Assembly: GCA_964599275.1 (NCBI GenBank)
Contig: CAZRFK010000018.1
Span: forward strand, 1 to 27,597
Length of the DNA stretch: 27,597 nt
Reading direction: 5' to 3'
Origin: PUMD01 sp964599275
GTDB lineage: Bacteria > Bacillota > Sulfobacillia > SLMV01
Shown here piece after piece: positions 8,691 through 15,622 of the stretch. The position numbers and the translations under genes are program-made. Position 1 is the first letter of the stretch; each line of letters starts with the position of its first letter. Under the pieces are notes generated by a model. That model did not search any database. It was not told the origin of the DNA and worked only from the letters and a program-made list of their open reading frames with translations.

Positions 8691-8995
8691 CTACGGTGCC
8701 GATTTACGCTTAAAATGATAGGGCAGTTGTCGATAGACTTCTGCTGCTTTAAAGATATCTTCAATACGTATGTGATCTTCGGCTGTGTGCGCAAAACGTT
8801 CATTCTCGGGGCCAAATCCGACACATGGAATACCCTGTCTGAAAATAAAGGTGTCGTCAATTCCAAATTTCCATGAATTCATTTCTGGAGTTTTATTCAG
8901 TACTTCCCTCGTAGATTTTCACAGTGCCTTAAATATCGGTTTATTGGGCGGACAGAATGCTCAGCGCAAGTACCACACTTGCTTCTTACGGGTAA
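8691..8995 (-). pseudogene. C-terminal remnant of an M20-family metallopeptidase
   Basis: Reading leftward on the minus strand, the frame ending at 8691 gives REVLNKTPEMNSWKFGIDD, then FRQGIPCVGFGPENERFAHT and a tail EDIFKAAEVYRQL. This is the C-terminal block of M20 peptidases (ArgE/DapE/YgeY type): a D-x-x-x-x-x-x-x-G-I-P-x-x-G-F-G-P core, then the A-H-T metal-ligand His and the final helix ending V-Y. In the same frame a TGA lies at about 8924-8926, and beyond it PPNKPIFKAL still fits the family, with another TGA at about 8957-8959 and weaker sense (VWYLR) up to about 8980. The first 250 or more residues, including the main metal site, are missing because the AOR leader starts there. Clearly a dead fragment. 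Confidence 0.7.
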
Positions 8996-9052
8996 GAACC
9001 TAAACAGTTTACGCTTAACATGTCTTTCAAGAAGGGATTCAGTGTTTTTGTG

Positions 9053-9117
9053 GAGAACTTCACAAGAGAAGTTCTCTTGTGATAAAAGTTGTCTGAACTC
9101 AATATTGAGTGCGCACT
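9053..9117 (+). promoter_or_regulatory. Palindrome cluster in the leader of the first AOR gene
   Basis: Four exact dyads lie within 65 bases just upstream of the AOR start. (1) GAGAACTTC (9053-9061) with GAAGTTCTC (9068-9076). (2) CACAAGAGAA (9061-9070) with TTCTCTTGTG (9072-9081), centred on one G and overlapping dyad 1, so as RNA the two hairpins exclude each other. (3) ACTCAATATTGAGT (9097-9110), a perfect 14-base palindrome. (4) AGTGCGCACT (9108-9117). Dyads 3 and 4 look like dimeric-regulator binding sites; 1 and 2 look like alternative RNA folds or an operator. No T-run follows, so a simple terminator is unlikely. Confidence 0.5.
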
Positions 9118-9147
9118 GAAACTTAAATCGAAAGGGGAGTGAGCCTC

Positions 9148-10899
9148 TTGTTTGGCTTTCATGGTAAAGTTTTGCGAGTTGATTTAACCAACAGGGTAGC
9201 TGAAGAGGAGACCATTTCAGATGAAGTTTTTGAGAAGTATTTGGGAGGGAAAGGATTAGCAGCTCATCTTTTGATGAATCACCTGGAACCTGAAGTTAAT
9301 CCTTTATCCCCCGATAACAAATTGGTGTTTGCTACTGGACCGGCGGCCGACACCACCGTGCCTGCAGCCAGTCGATTTGGAGTGTATGCCAAGTCACCCA
9401 TGACGGGGATGTTTGGGGAGTCGTATTCCGGTGGACACCTAGCACCGGTCATGAAACGGACCGGATATGATGCTTTTATGATAGAAGGTGCGTCCGATGA
9501 GCCGGTGTATCTCCACATCTCAGATGAAGGGGTGAAGTTTGGTGATGCCTCCGACCTGTGGGGACAGAACACCTATGAGACTGAGGATGCCCTCCGGGAA
9601 AAAGCGGGAGTCGAAAATGCCCAGGCTCTGGTTATCGGACCGGCGGGGGAGAATCAGGTTGGTTTTGCCTGCATCAAAAACAACTACTGGCGGTCTGCAG
9701 GTAGAACGGGCATGGGAGCAGTGATGGGTTCGAAGAAACTGAAGGGTATAGTGTTCAGCGGTTCTCAGAGTACCCCACTGGCAGATGAAGAGAAGCTGCA
9801 GAATTACGTCAAAGAAATGATAGATGAATATCGAGATACCGAAAGAACTCAGATCATGCAGGAACTTGGCACTCCGTATATGGTAGGCGTGACCAATGCA
9901 GCAGGAGCCTTCCCCACCCGCTACTGGGCTCAGGGGAGCTTTGAACAGTGGGAAGGTATCAGTTCTGATGCCATGCATCGCAGAATGGAGGTAAGGCCCA
10001 ATGCCTGTCACCGCTGTTTCATGGCCTGTGGAAAAATGAGCAGGGTTATAGAAGGTCCCTATGAGGGATTGGAATTGGAGGGACCCGAGTATGAAACCAT
10101 CTATGCCCTGGGAGGCCTGTGTTGCGTTGAGCACATAGATGAGGTTGCATATTTGAATGACCTCTGTGATCGTCTGGGGCTGGATACCATAACCGGGGGA
10201 AATATAGCCGCTTTTTCCATAGAGGCGGTAAAACGCGGCGAGCTGGACGTGGACATTGATTATGGAGATACCGAGGCCATCGCTTCCTTATTCAGAAAGA
10301 TTGCCCATAAAGAAGGAGCTGGGAAAATCCTGTCGCAGGGAGTCAAAGAAGCGGCTGAAAAGCTGGGGCTTGAAGAAATTGCTGTTCACGTTAAAGGGCT
10401 TGAGCCAGCAGGATATGACCCGCGTACTTTGAAAGGCATGACTCTTGGTTATGCCGTTTCTAGCCGGGGGGCATGTCACCTGCGTTCCAGTTTCTATATG
10501 GCAGAACTGAATGATGAGGCTTCTGAGGACTTGAAGGAAAAAACCGCCGAATTTTTCAACTTTGAAAACAGAAACACCCTGGAGGATTCATTGATCCTGT
10601 GCCGCTTTTATCAGAAATTTATTGGTTGGCAGGGTATGAAGAGCATCGTTGAGGCAACCACTGGTATGCAGCTGGATATCGATGAATTAGTTGAACTGGG
10701 AAGCAGGATCACCACACTGGTCAGACGCTTCAATATTCGTGAAGGGCTGACTGAGAAAGACGATAAATTACCAGAGCGCCTGTTCAATGATGCTATAGGA
10801 CCAGAAAACGATAGGGTGGCCGATAAACAGGAACTCGAGATCATGAAGCGCGAGTATTATAATCTGCACGGCTGGGATGAACAGGGAGTTCCCCAATAG
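9148..10899 (+). CDS. Aldehyde:ferredoxin oxidoreductase family protein (tungsten/molybdopterin enzyme), AOR-1
   Basis: 583 residues. The AOR family oxidises aldehydes to acids with ferredoxin as acceptor, or reduces acids to aldehydes, using a bis-pterin tungsten (or molybdenum) cofactor and one [4Fe-4S] cluster in the cytoplasm. The family start FGFHGKVLRVDLT is present, followed by YLGGKGLAAHLL. The GRTGMGAVMGSKKLKGI loop and the cluster ligands C287-x2-C290-x3-C294 and C485 (in DSLILC) match the Pyrococcus AOR spacing (288/291/295/494) closely, so the enzyme looks complete. The end NIREGLTEKDDKLPERLF is also typical. The start is taken as TTG 9148, 8 bases after AAAGGGGAG; a GTG at 9139 would overlap that site. 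No ferredoxin-like partner gene adjoins it, and a leader with four palindromes precedes it. The substrate cannot be read from the sequence. Confidence 0.88.
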   Translation: MFGFHGKVLRVDLTNRVAEEETISDEVFEKYLGGKGLAAHLLMNHLEPEVNPLSPDNKLVFATGPAADTTVPAASRFGVYAKSPMTGMFGESYSGGHLAPVMKRTGYDAFMIEGASDEPVYLHISDEGVKFGDASDLWGQNTYETEDALREKAGVENAQALVIGPAGENQVGFACIKNNYWRSAGRTGMGAVMGSKKLKGIVFSGSQSTPLADEEKLQNYVKEMIDEYRDTERTQIMQELGTPYMVGVTNAAGAFPTRYWAQGSFEQWEGISSDAMHRRMEVRPNACHRCFMACGKMSRVIEGPYEGLELEGPEYETIYALGGLCCVEHIDEVAYLNDLCDRLGLDTITGGNIAAFSIEAVKRGELDVDIDYGDTEAIASLFRKIAHKEGAGKILSQGVKEAAEKLGLEEIAVHVKGLEPAGYDPRTLKGMTLGYAVSSRGACHLRSSFYMAELNDEASEDLKEKTAEFFNFENRNTLEDSLILCRFYQKFIGWQGMKSIVEATTGMQLDIDELVELGSRITTLVRRFNIREGLTEKDDKLPERLFNDAIGPENDRVADKQELEIMKREYYNLHGWDEQGVPQ

Positions 10900-10923
10900 A
10901 GTCCAGCAGAGCGCAACTGAATC

Positions 10924-10967
10924 ACCGCCACAGGAGACTGTTTTTACCGGAGCTCTCCTGTGGCGGT
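10924..10967. terminator. Strong hairpin between convergent AOR-1 and Yip1 genes
   Basis: A perfect 14-base stem, ACCGCCACAGGAGA (10924-10937) with TCTCCTGTGGCGGT (10954-10967), encloses a 16-base loop. Neither side is followed by a real T-run, so it is at best an atypical bidirectional terminator or RNA-stabilising hairpin. It starts 24 bases after the AOR-1 stop and ends 16 bases before the Yip1 gene's stop codon. Confidence 0.5.
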
Positions 10968-10983
10968 ATTGTTCATGGGTGGT

Positions 10984-11556
10984 CTAAAGCATGGCGTAGG
11001 CTATTACAAGAAGGAATAATAAGGCGATGAAAAGTAAGGTAAACACTGCTATAAGGTAACTGATTATGCTTCTCACAGTGGTGAGTCCGCGACTTTCCCT
11101 GATTGCGATCACACTCAAAACAATGGTCCATATTCCCACACCCAAAGAGGCTGTTCCCCCGAGAATACTTCCGGCTGGTCCGGGCAGATATACCAACAAA
11201 TTCGCCGGTAAGCTCAGAAAAGCGGGAAACTGAGCAAAACCTATCGCTGCGAGGATGCCGGGAAAATCACCAGTTGGTTGAAACATTTTAGATATACAAA
11301 ATACTGCGCCGATTACCACCAGGGTTGACAGAGCTGATACCATTGAATCCGCGATGATAATCCATCCCCGGGGAATTTGAAACGGTAGTATATTCGATAT
11401 GATAACCTGTTCAGGCTGAGCAAATGTCCCTAACACAGAAGTTGCCAGTATAAGCAGTAATGCTGCTTTGGTGGGTTTTTTGCTGGCTACTTCATCAAAG
11501 GTCTCCGTGGGTGATACCAATACCCCGTACAACCAATCCAGAACCTGTGCATCCAT
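10984..11556 (-). CDS. Yip1-domain integral membrane protein
   Basis: 190 residues with about five hydrophobic helices (AALLLILATSVLGTF; IADSMVSALSTLVVIGAV; GILAAIGFAQFPAFLSLP; LGVGIWTIVLSVIAI; LIAVFTLLFIALLFLLVIA). The cytoplasmic opening LDWLYGVLVSPTETFDEVA and the pattern ...P-x-x-x-F are characteristic of bacterial Yip1/YIF1-domain (PF04893-like) proteins, whose function is unknown. It starts at ATG 11556 with an AAGGTGG site that overlaps the sppA stop codon; the spacing between the two genes is 16 bases, so it is co-transcribed with and probably translationally coupled to sppA. A role at the membrane alongside signal-peptide clearance is possible but is only inference from the operon. 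Confidence 0.7.
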   Translation of the reverse strand: MDAQVLDWLYGVLVSPTETFDEVASKKPTKAALLLILATSVLGTFAQPEQVIISNILPFQIPRGWIIIADSMVSALSTLVVIGAVFCISKMFQPTGDFPGILAAIGFAQFPAFLSLPANLLVYLPGPAGSILGGTASLGVGIWTIVLSVIAIRESRGLTTVRSIISYLIAVFTLLFIALLFLLVIAYAML

Positions 11557-11572
11557 ACCTGGAAGCCACCTT

Positions 11573-12490
11573 TCAGTACTTCATCCTGGGGTGCAGATAC
11601 TCTTCAAACATGTTAAGCCATCGCAGTTCTTCGGGCATCAGCAGGTGACTTATGATGATTTGCGCATCCTGAAATAACCACCTGAGCTGCTGAAAGGGGG
11701 AGGGGCTGGGAATCTCATATCTTTGCGGGTCCTGCAGTCCTGCAAGGTCTCCAGCGGTTGCAATGGCCACGTCTTCACCACCCAATTTGTCCACCAGTTC
11801 CACTTCGTGGGCCTGGGTTCCGAGGTAAACCTGCCCCGTGGCCAGTTCGGTGACTGTTTCGATATCCATGTCTCGTTCTGAAGCAATGTGATGCACAAAT
11901 TGCTCATAGGCTTCGTCTGAAAGGGTTTGCAGTAGATTTCTTTCCTCTTCCGTCAGCGTTCTCTGCATCATGTCCTTATGTTCGCCGGATTTGATTATCT
12001 CGACCTCAATACCCATCTTCTCATAAAGCTCCTGAAGGTTGGTCAAGGTCAGGATGACTCCAATAGAACCGGTCATGGTACCGGGCTGAGCGACGATAGC
12101 ATCTGCTGATGCGGCGATATAGTATCCCCCGGAAGCTGCTGTATCGCCCATTGAAATTACTATGGGGCGGGGGAAATCTTTTATCATGGCAGCAATTTCC
12201 TGTGATGCTGCGATGGCACCGCCTGGACTGTCAACTCTCAACACCACTGCCTTTATGCTGTTGTCATTTTCCGCTTTGGTCAGCTGACGTCTTACAGATT
12301 GAGGAGTTATGGAGCCACCTCCACCTATACCTGCCGCAACTTCCCTGATGGGCCCGTTTAGGTTTATGACTGCAACTCGTTCTTCCCGTTCTGCTGCGGC
12401 TTCCTGACGGGCGGCCAGTGAATATAGGGTGATTGCTGAAACCACAGCGACTAGAATTATGGCGAGCACAATTTTCCTTCTGTTATCCAA
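11573..12490 (-). CDS. sppA: Signal peptide peptidase SppA
   Basis: 305 residues, the short single-domain form found in Firmicutes. An N-terminal membrane anchor (IVLAIILVAVVSAITLYSLA) is followed by the S49 peptidase domain. The nucleophile serine sits in GDTAASGGYYIA (about Ser120), the catalytic lysine in the IKSGEHKD segment, and the oxyanion motif VDSPGG is clear. It cleaves leftover signal peptides in the membrane. The start is taken as TTG 12490, nine bases after AAGGAG; the reading frame extends seven codons further upstream but those codons contain the ribosome binding site itself. It heads a two-gene operon with the Yip1 protein and is divergent from the MFS gene at 12781, the intervening 290 bases holding both promoters. 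Confidence 0.9.
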   Translation of the reverse strand: MDNRRKIVLAIILVAVVSAITLYSLAARQEAAAEREERVAVINLNGPIREVAAGIGGGGSITPQSVRRQLTKAENDNSIKAVVLRVDSPGGAIAASQEIAAMIKDFPRPIVISMGDTAASGGYYIAASADAIVAQPGTMTGSIGVILTLTNLQELYEKMGIEVEIIKSGEHKDMMQRTLTEEERNLLQTLSDEAYEQFVHHIASERDMDIETVTELATGQVYLGTQAHEVELVDKLGGEDVAIATAGDLAGLQDPQRYEIPSPSPFQQLRWLFQDAQIIISHLLMPEELRWLNMFEEYLHPRMKY

Positions 12491-12682
12491 AGATAACCAC
12501 TCCTTATACAAGCATAATGATGCTTCCGTTCAGTATCCTGTTATCTGGATCATTATTATTGTACGATATAATCAGTTAAACAGCAGGGTGATTTTGCCAC
12601 AAGTCTAGTTCTCTGATGAAGTTCACCAGTGAAAATACTTATGAAGGTTATCGAATGGGATATCTTCTCTGGTATACTGCAA

Positions 12683-12691
12683 TGGTATAAA
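12683..12691 (+). promoter_or_regulatory. Possible extended -10 promoter for the MFS gene
   Basis: TGG followed by TATAAA (12686-12691) lies about 90 bases before the MFS start. The -35 position (12663-12668) is not consensus. This is the best candidate I see in the sppA-MFS divergent region (12491-12780), which is AT-rich and holds no gene. Confidence 0.3.
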
Positions 12692-12780
12692 ATGCTCTTA
12701 ACCATCTGCAGTGGTAGGTGGTTGATGTTTATAGCCATGACCTTACTGATATTATGTAAAAATTTACGGGAGTTGAGAGG

Positions 12781-14040
12781 ATGGACAAAAGCAGAGCGCA
12801 ATTACTCGGACTGCAAACGACAGCGGCAGCGTGGTTAGCGGTGTTCTGTCTGTTTGGGTACCGCTCTACTTTTTCAGTTCTTCTGGGCCCCATTCAACAG
12901 GATATGGGGTGGTCTTTTACCCAGGTTTCTCTCGGTTATTCATTAATGATGGTTGTGTATGCCGTGACTGCTTTTGCCAGCGGCTTGATTGTTGACCGGT
13001 GGGGGACCAGGCCCTGTTATTTCATTGGAGCAGTTTTTGGTGCACTGGGCTTTTATGTCACCAGCTTTGTCGAAAGTTACCTCTTCTACCTGCTTTCTTA
13101 TGCCTTGCTGGCTGGAATCGGAACAGGTATGCTGTGGGTCACTGCCCAGGTGTCTGTCCGTCGTTGGTATGTAGGTTCCCAGTACGCCACCAAATGGGGC
13201 CTGGCCTTTCTGGGTGCACCGGCTGCGCAGGTTGTCCTGAGTCTGTGGGTAAGCGATGTTCTTATGACCATGGATTGGCGGGTTGCCATGCAGGGTTTGG
13301 CTGTTGTGATATTTGCGGCGCTTGTTCTGGCTACTTTCCTTGCCAAAAGAACCCCAGAGTATTATGGGAGTGAACCGTTTGGAGCAGAGAGCCAGGACAT
13401 TGACGACAGCGGTCATGAGTGGAGCATCCCCGAAGCATATAAAACTGCGGCCATCTGGGGGGCAATAGCTGCTTTTTTGGGAGCTGTGATTGGAGAGTTT
13501 CTGATATGGACTCAGGTGACCAATTACTGGGTTTCTGACCATGGGTTCGATCTTCAGTCGGCAACAAATCTTTATGTGGCCATCGGTGTTGCCGGACTGG
13601 CTGCGATGCCGCTGATGGGGATTGCTGCTGATAGGGTTACATCGCTTTGGGACCGGGAGGTAGTGGGCAGAAAAGTGATGTTGATCTTCGCACCTGTTTT
13701 GGGAATTGCAGCTTGTTTACTTCTGCTCATTGGAGGAGGCTCTGTTTATCTTTCCATATTAGCCAGCATTTTGTTTGCGATCTACTGGGCTATAGAACCT
13801 GGTGGTGTGGTTGGTTACGTAGGAGCAGTTTACGGCCGGGCGAGCTTGGGCCGGCTCTGGGGGCTGGCTACTCTAATTGTTATGGGGATTGGTCCTGCCC
13901 TGGGTAGCTTCATGGGAGGATACCTGTACGACCTGTCAGGCGCTTATACCTATTCGATAATATTTGCTTCAGTGACGTTTTTCATCTCTGCAGTATCGGC
14001 TTTGGTTCTGCCGTTAAGTACAACGGTGGAGGATGATTGA
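12781..14040 (+). CDS. Major facilitator superfamily transporter, monocarboxylate/oxalate-formate-antiporter-like
   Basis: 419 residues with about 12 membrane helices. The first loop carries the MFS signature variant GLIVDRWGTRPCYFIGAV (residues about 66-83; D-R-x-G-x-R). The early segment FGYRSTFSVLLGPIQQDMGWSFTQVSLGYSLMM is typical of the MCT/OFA-like group (OFA-type carriers begin G-x-x-Y-x-x-G-V-F...W). It ends YLYDLSGAYTYSIIFASV, another typical block. It probably carries small organic anions; the substrate is unknown. ATG 12781 follows GAGAGG at once, with GGGAG 11 bases upstream. It stands alone, divergent from sppA and convergent with the serine hydrolase gene; no clear terminator lies in the 75 bases between the convergent stops. 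Confidence 0.8.
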   Translation: MDKSRAQLLGLQTTAAAWLAVFCLFGYRSTFSVLLGPIQQDMGWSFTQVSLGYSLMMVVYAVTAFASGLIVDRWGTRPCYFIGAVFGALGFYVTSFVESYLFYLLSYALLAGIGTGMLWVTAQVSVRRWYVGSQYATKWGLAFLGAPAAQVVLSLWVSDVLMTMDWRVAMQGLAVVIFAALVLATFLAKRTPEYYGSEPFGAESQDIDDSGHEWSIPEAYKTAAIWGAIAAFLGAVIGEFLIWTQVTNYWVSDHGFDLQSATNLYVAIGVAGLAAMPLMGIAADRVTSLWDREVVGRKVMLIFAPVLGIAACLLLLIGGGSVYLSILASILFAIYWAIEPGGVVGYVGAVYGRASLGRLWGLATLIVMGIGPALGSFMGGYLYDLSGAYTYSIIFASVTFFISAVSALVLPLSTTVEDD

Positions 14041-14115
14041 TTTAGAAACCACCCTGTATCTGGGACCAAACAAATACCTCCTGTTGCTATCATGTATTTG
14101 CGGCTGCGTGGTCAG

Positions 14116-15090
14116 TCATTCGTCACAAAATATATCGTAAAGATGGTCGTAAACGGTGCTGGCTATATCGGCTATTGTGGTCATCCCTTCACTGTAGATG
14201 GGAACGTCTTCTGACATGACCACAAGAGAAATTACGGTCCCATCGTTACAGAAAATGAGAGCTGCATCATTATAAGTCTCAGTACCAGGCCAGGTGCCAG
14301 TCTTGCTTGCCACAGAGACCTCGTTTGGAATGCCAGCAGGGATTCGGTCTCTGGGATAGGCTTCCTTCATCCAGTCGATGATTTCTGTGAATAAATCCGG
14401 ATGTTCTTCAGTCAATTTCAGAAGATGGTCAAGAAAAAGTCCAATATCGTGGGGGCTTGCCAGGTTTTCATAAACGCAGACTTCCTCAGCTCCCAGATCT
14501 TCCTGGTAGTTTTGCAGAGCAGCCAACCCCAATTCTTTTCTAAGCATATTTGCTGCAATGTTGTCGCTGTGAATTATCGACAGAGCAGATAAATATCTCA
14601 GATCATAGCTGCTGCCTGGTTCCTCCTCCTTGAGGATTCCAGCTCCTGTGGCAAAATACTCTTCCTTGTAGACAATCTCTGTATCCAGGTCTATGCTTTC
14701 TGAAAGTGCCTTTTCGTACAGCTGCAGCACCAGTGGGATTTTGTATAGTGATGCAGCAAAGAAAGGTTCCCCGGCTCTGATCTGAATTGTTCTCGACATA
14801 TTAGCATTGAGAATTTGAACGTGAATTCCATATTGTCCTTCTGAGTCTTCAACTATGTCATGCAGCTCGTCTTCTAAATGGTTGAGTGTTGTTTGATCTT
14901 GTGACTGGTCTCCTGGTAGCTGGTCATCCAAACGAGGAGCCTCAGAAGGAGATTTGGGGAGTTCTGTATCTTCATGATTGACAAGTTTTGTGGGTTCTGT
15001 TTCTGGTGAATCGTCAAAAGATGTCATAAAGGTGATCACAGCAACGATTATGAGTATTGTCGTAGGAAGTATGAGTCTTCTGAGTTTAAT
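14116..15090 (-). CDS. Class-A beta-lactamase-like serine hydrolase, membrane-anchored, probable ATT start
   Basis: About 324 residues. An N-terminal membrane anchor (LILPTTILIIVAVITF) and an acidic linker are followed by a PF13354-type domain with S114-x-x-K117 (SLYK), S175-D-N and K263-T-G. The loop between SDN and the SPHDIG helix is much shorter than in true class A enzymes, and the omega-loop E-x-x-L-N (Glu166) is missing, so it is unlikely to deacylate beta-lactams; a cell-wall-related peptidase or PBP-like role outside the membrane is more likely. No in-frame ATG, GTG or TTG lies near the anchor. AAGGAG at 15099-15104 points, with an 8-base gap, to ATT at 15088-15090. The only ATG in frame (15195) would add 35 unlikely residues. 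Monocistronic, reading toward the MFS gene. Confidence 0.75.
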   Translation of the reverse strand: MKLRRLILPTTILIIVAVITFMTSFDDSPETEPTKLVNHEDTELPKSPSEAPRLDDQLPGDQSQDQTTLNHLEDELHDIVEDSEGQYGIHVQILNANMSRTIQIRAGEPFFAASLYKIPLVLQLYEKALSESIDLDTEIVYKEEYFATGAGILKEEEPGSSYDLRYLSALSIIHSDNIAANMLRKELGLAALQNYQEDLGAEEVCVYENLASPHDIGLFLDHLLKLTEEHPDLFTEIIDWMKEAYPRDRIPAGIPNEVSVASKTGTWPGTETYNDAALIFCNDGTVISLVVMSEDVPIYSEGMTTIADIASTVYDHLYDIFCDE

Positions 15091-15622
15091 TGTCGTTGCT
15101 CCTTTCCACCGTATTGTAATTTTGACACAATACCAGCAGATACTTGTTGTGTGCCTGGTCTTAGTGTGGTGGTTTTCTCCTGTATTTATCGACAATTATG
15201 CTCTTTTTCTGTGCATAAAGTTCAGTGGAGAATTGGGCCAAGACAAAAGATGAGAGACTACGAGAAAAATACAATAAAGATGAGCTCTCTCATCATGTTA
15301 GAAGTTCAAGAAGCAAACAATATCTCCTTGTGTATAACAGTGATAACATTGATTGACACAATTTTAATTAAATCAGCAGCGACTTTTGAAGCGTAGGAGC
15401 TGTTGGAACAGCATTATCCGAGACAAGATTCAGACCAGGTAAATGCTGCGATTAACTCCTTTGAATGCGCGGACTGGTATGAGCTCACCTGTAAGAGTGC
15501 TGATGACTCCGGGAATTCCCGGTAAACGCCGAGGACTCAGCTTCTGGACCTAGAAAACGTTTATATCTGATAGTTTGTTTTGTGAATGTTGCAAATCAGG
15601 CAAAAAGAAAGCGAGGTTTACC
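15091..15622. other. Intergenic region between divergent genes, with a perfect palindrome
   Basis: No intact gene. A perfect 14-base palindrome, CCGGGAATTCCCGG, lies at 15509-15522, about 100 bases before the PLP-enzyme start, and is a candidate operator. The stretch 15398-15523 is open on the plus strand and reads ELLEQHYPRQDSDQ and on, which could be a gene scrap but has no start or ribosome site. A short inverted repeat GATGAGAG/CTCTCATC flanks 15248-15297. Confidence 0.4.

Noticed and set aside
9520..10134. 204-codon minus-strand open frame
   Set aside because: Lies wholly inside the AOR-1 gene; product is low-sense and AOR-1 is clearly coding here.
12943..13542. 199-codon minus-strand open frame
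   Set aside because: Shadow of the MFS transporter gene; no ribosome site.
15398..15523. Open plus-strand stretch reading ELLEQHYPRQDSDQ
   Set aside because: No start codon or ribosome site; too short to assign.
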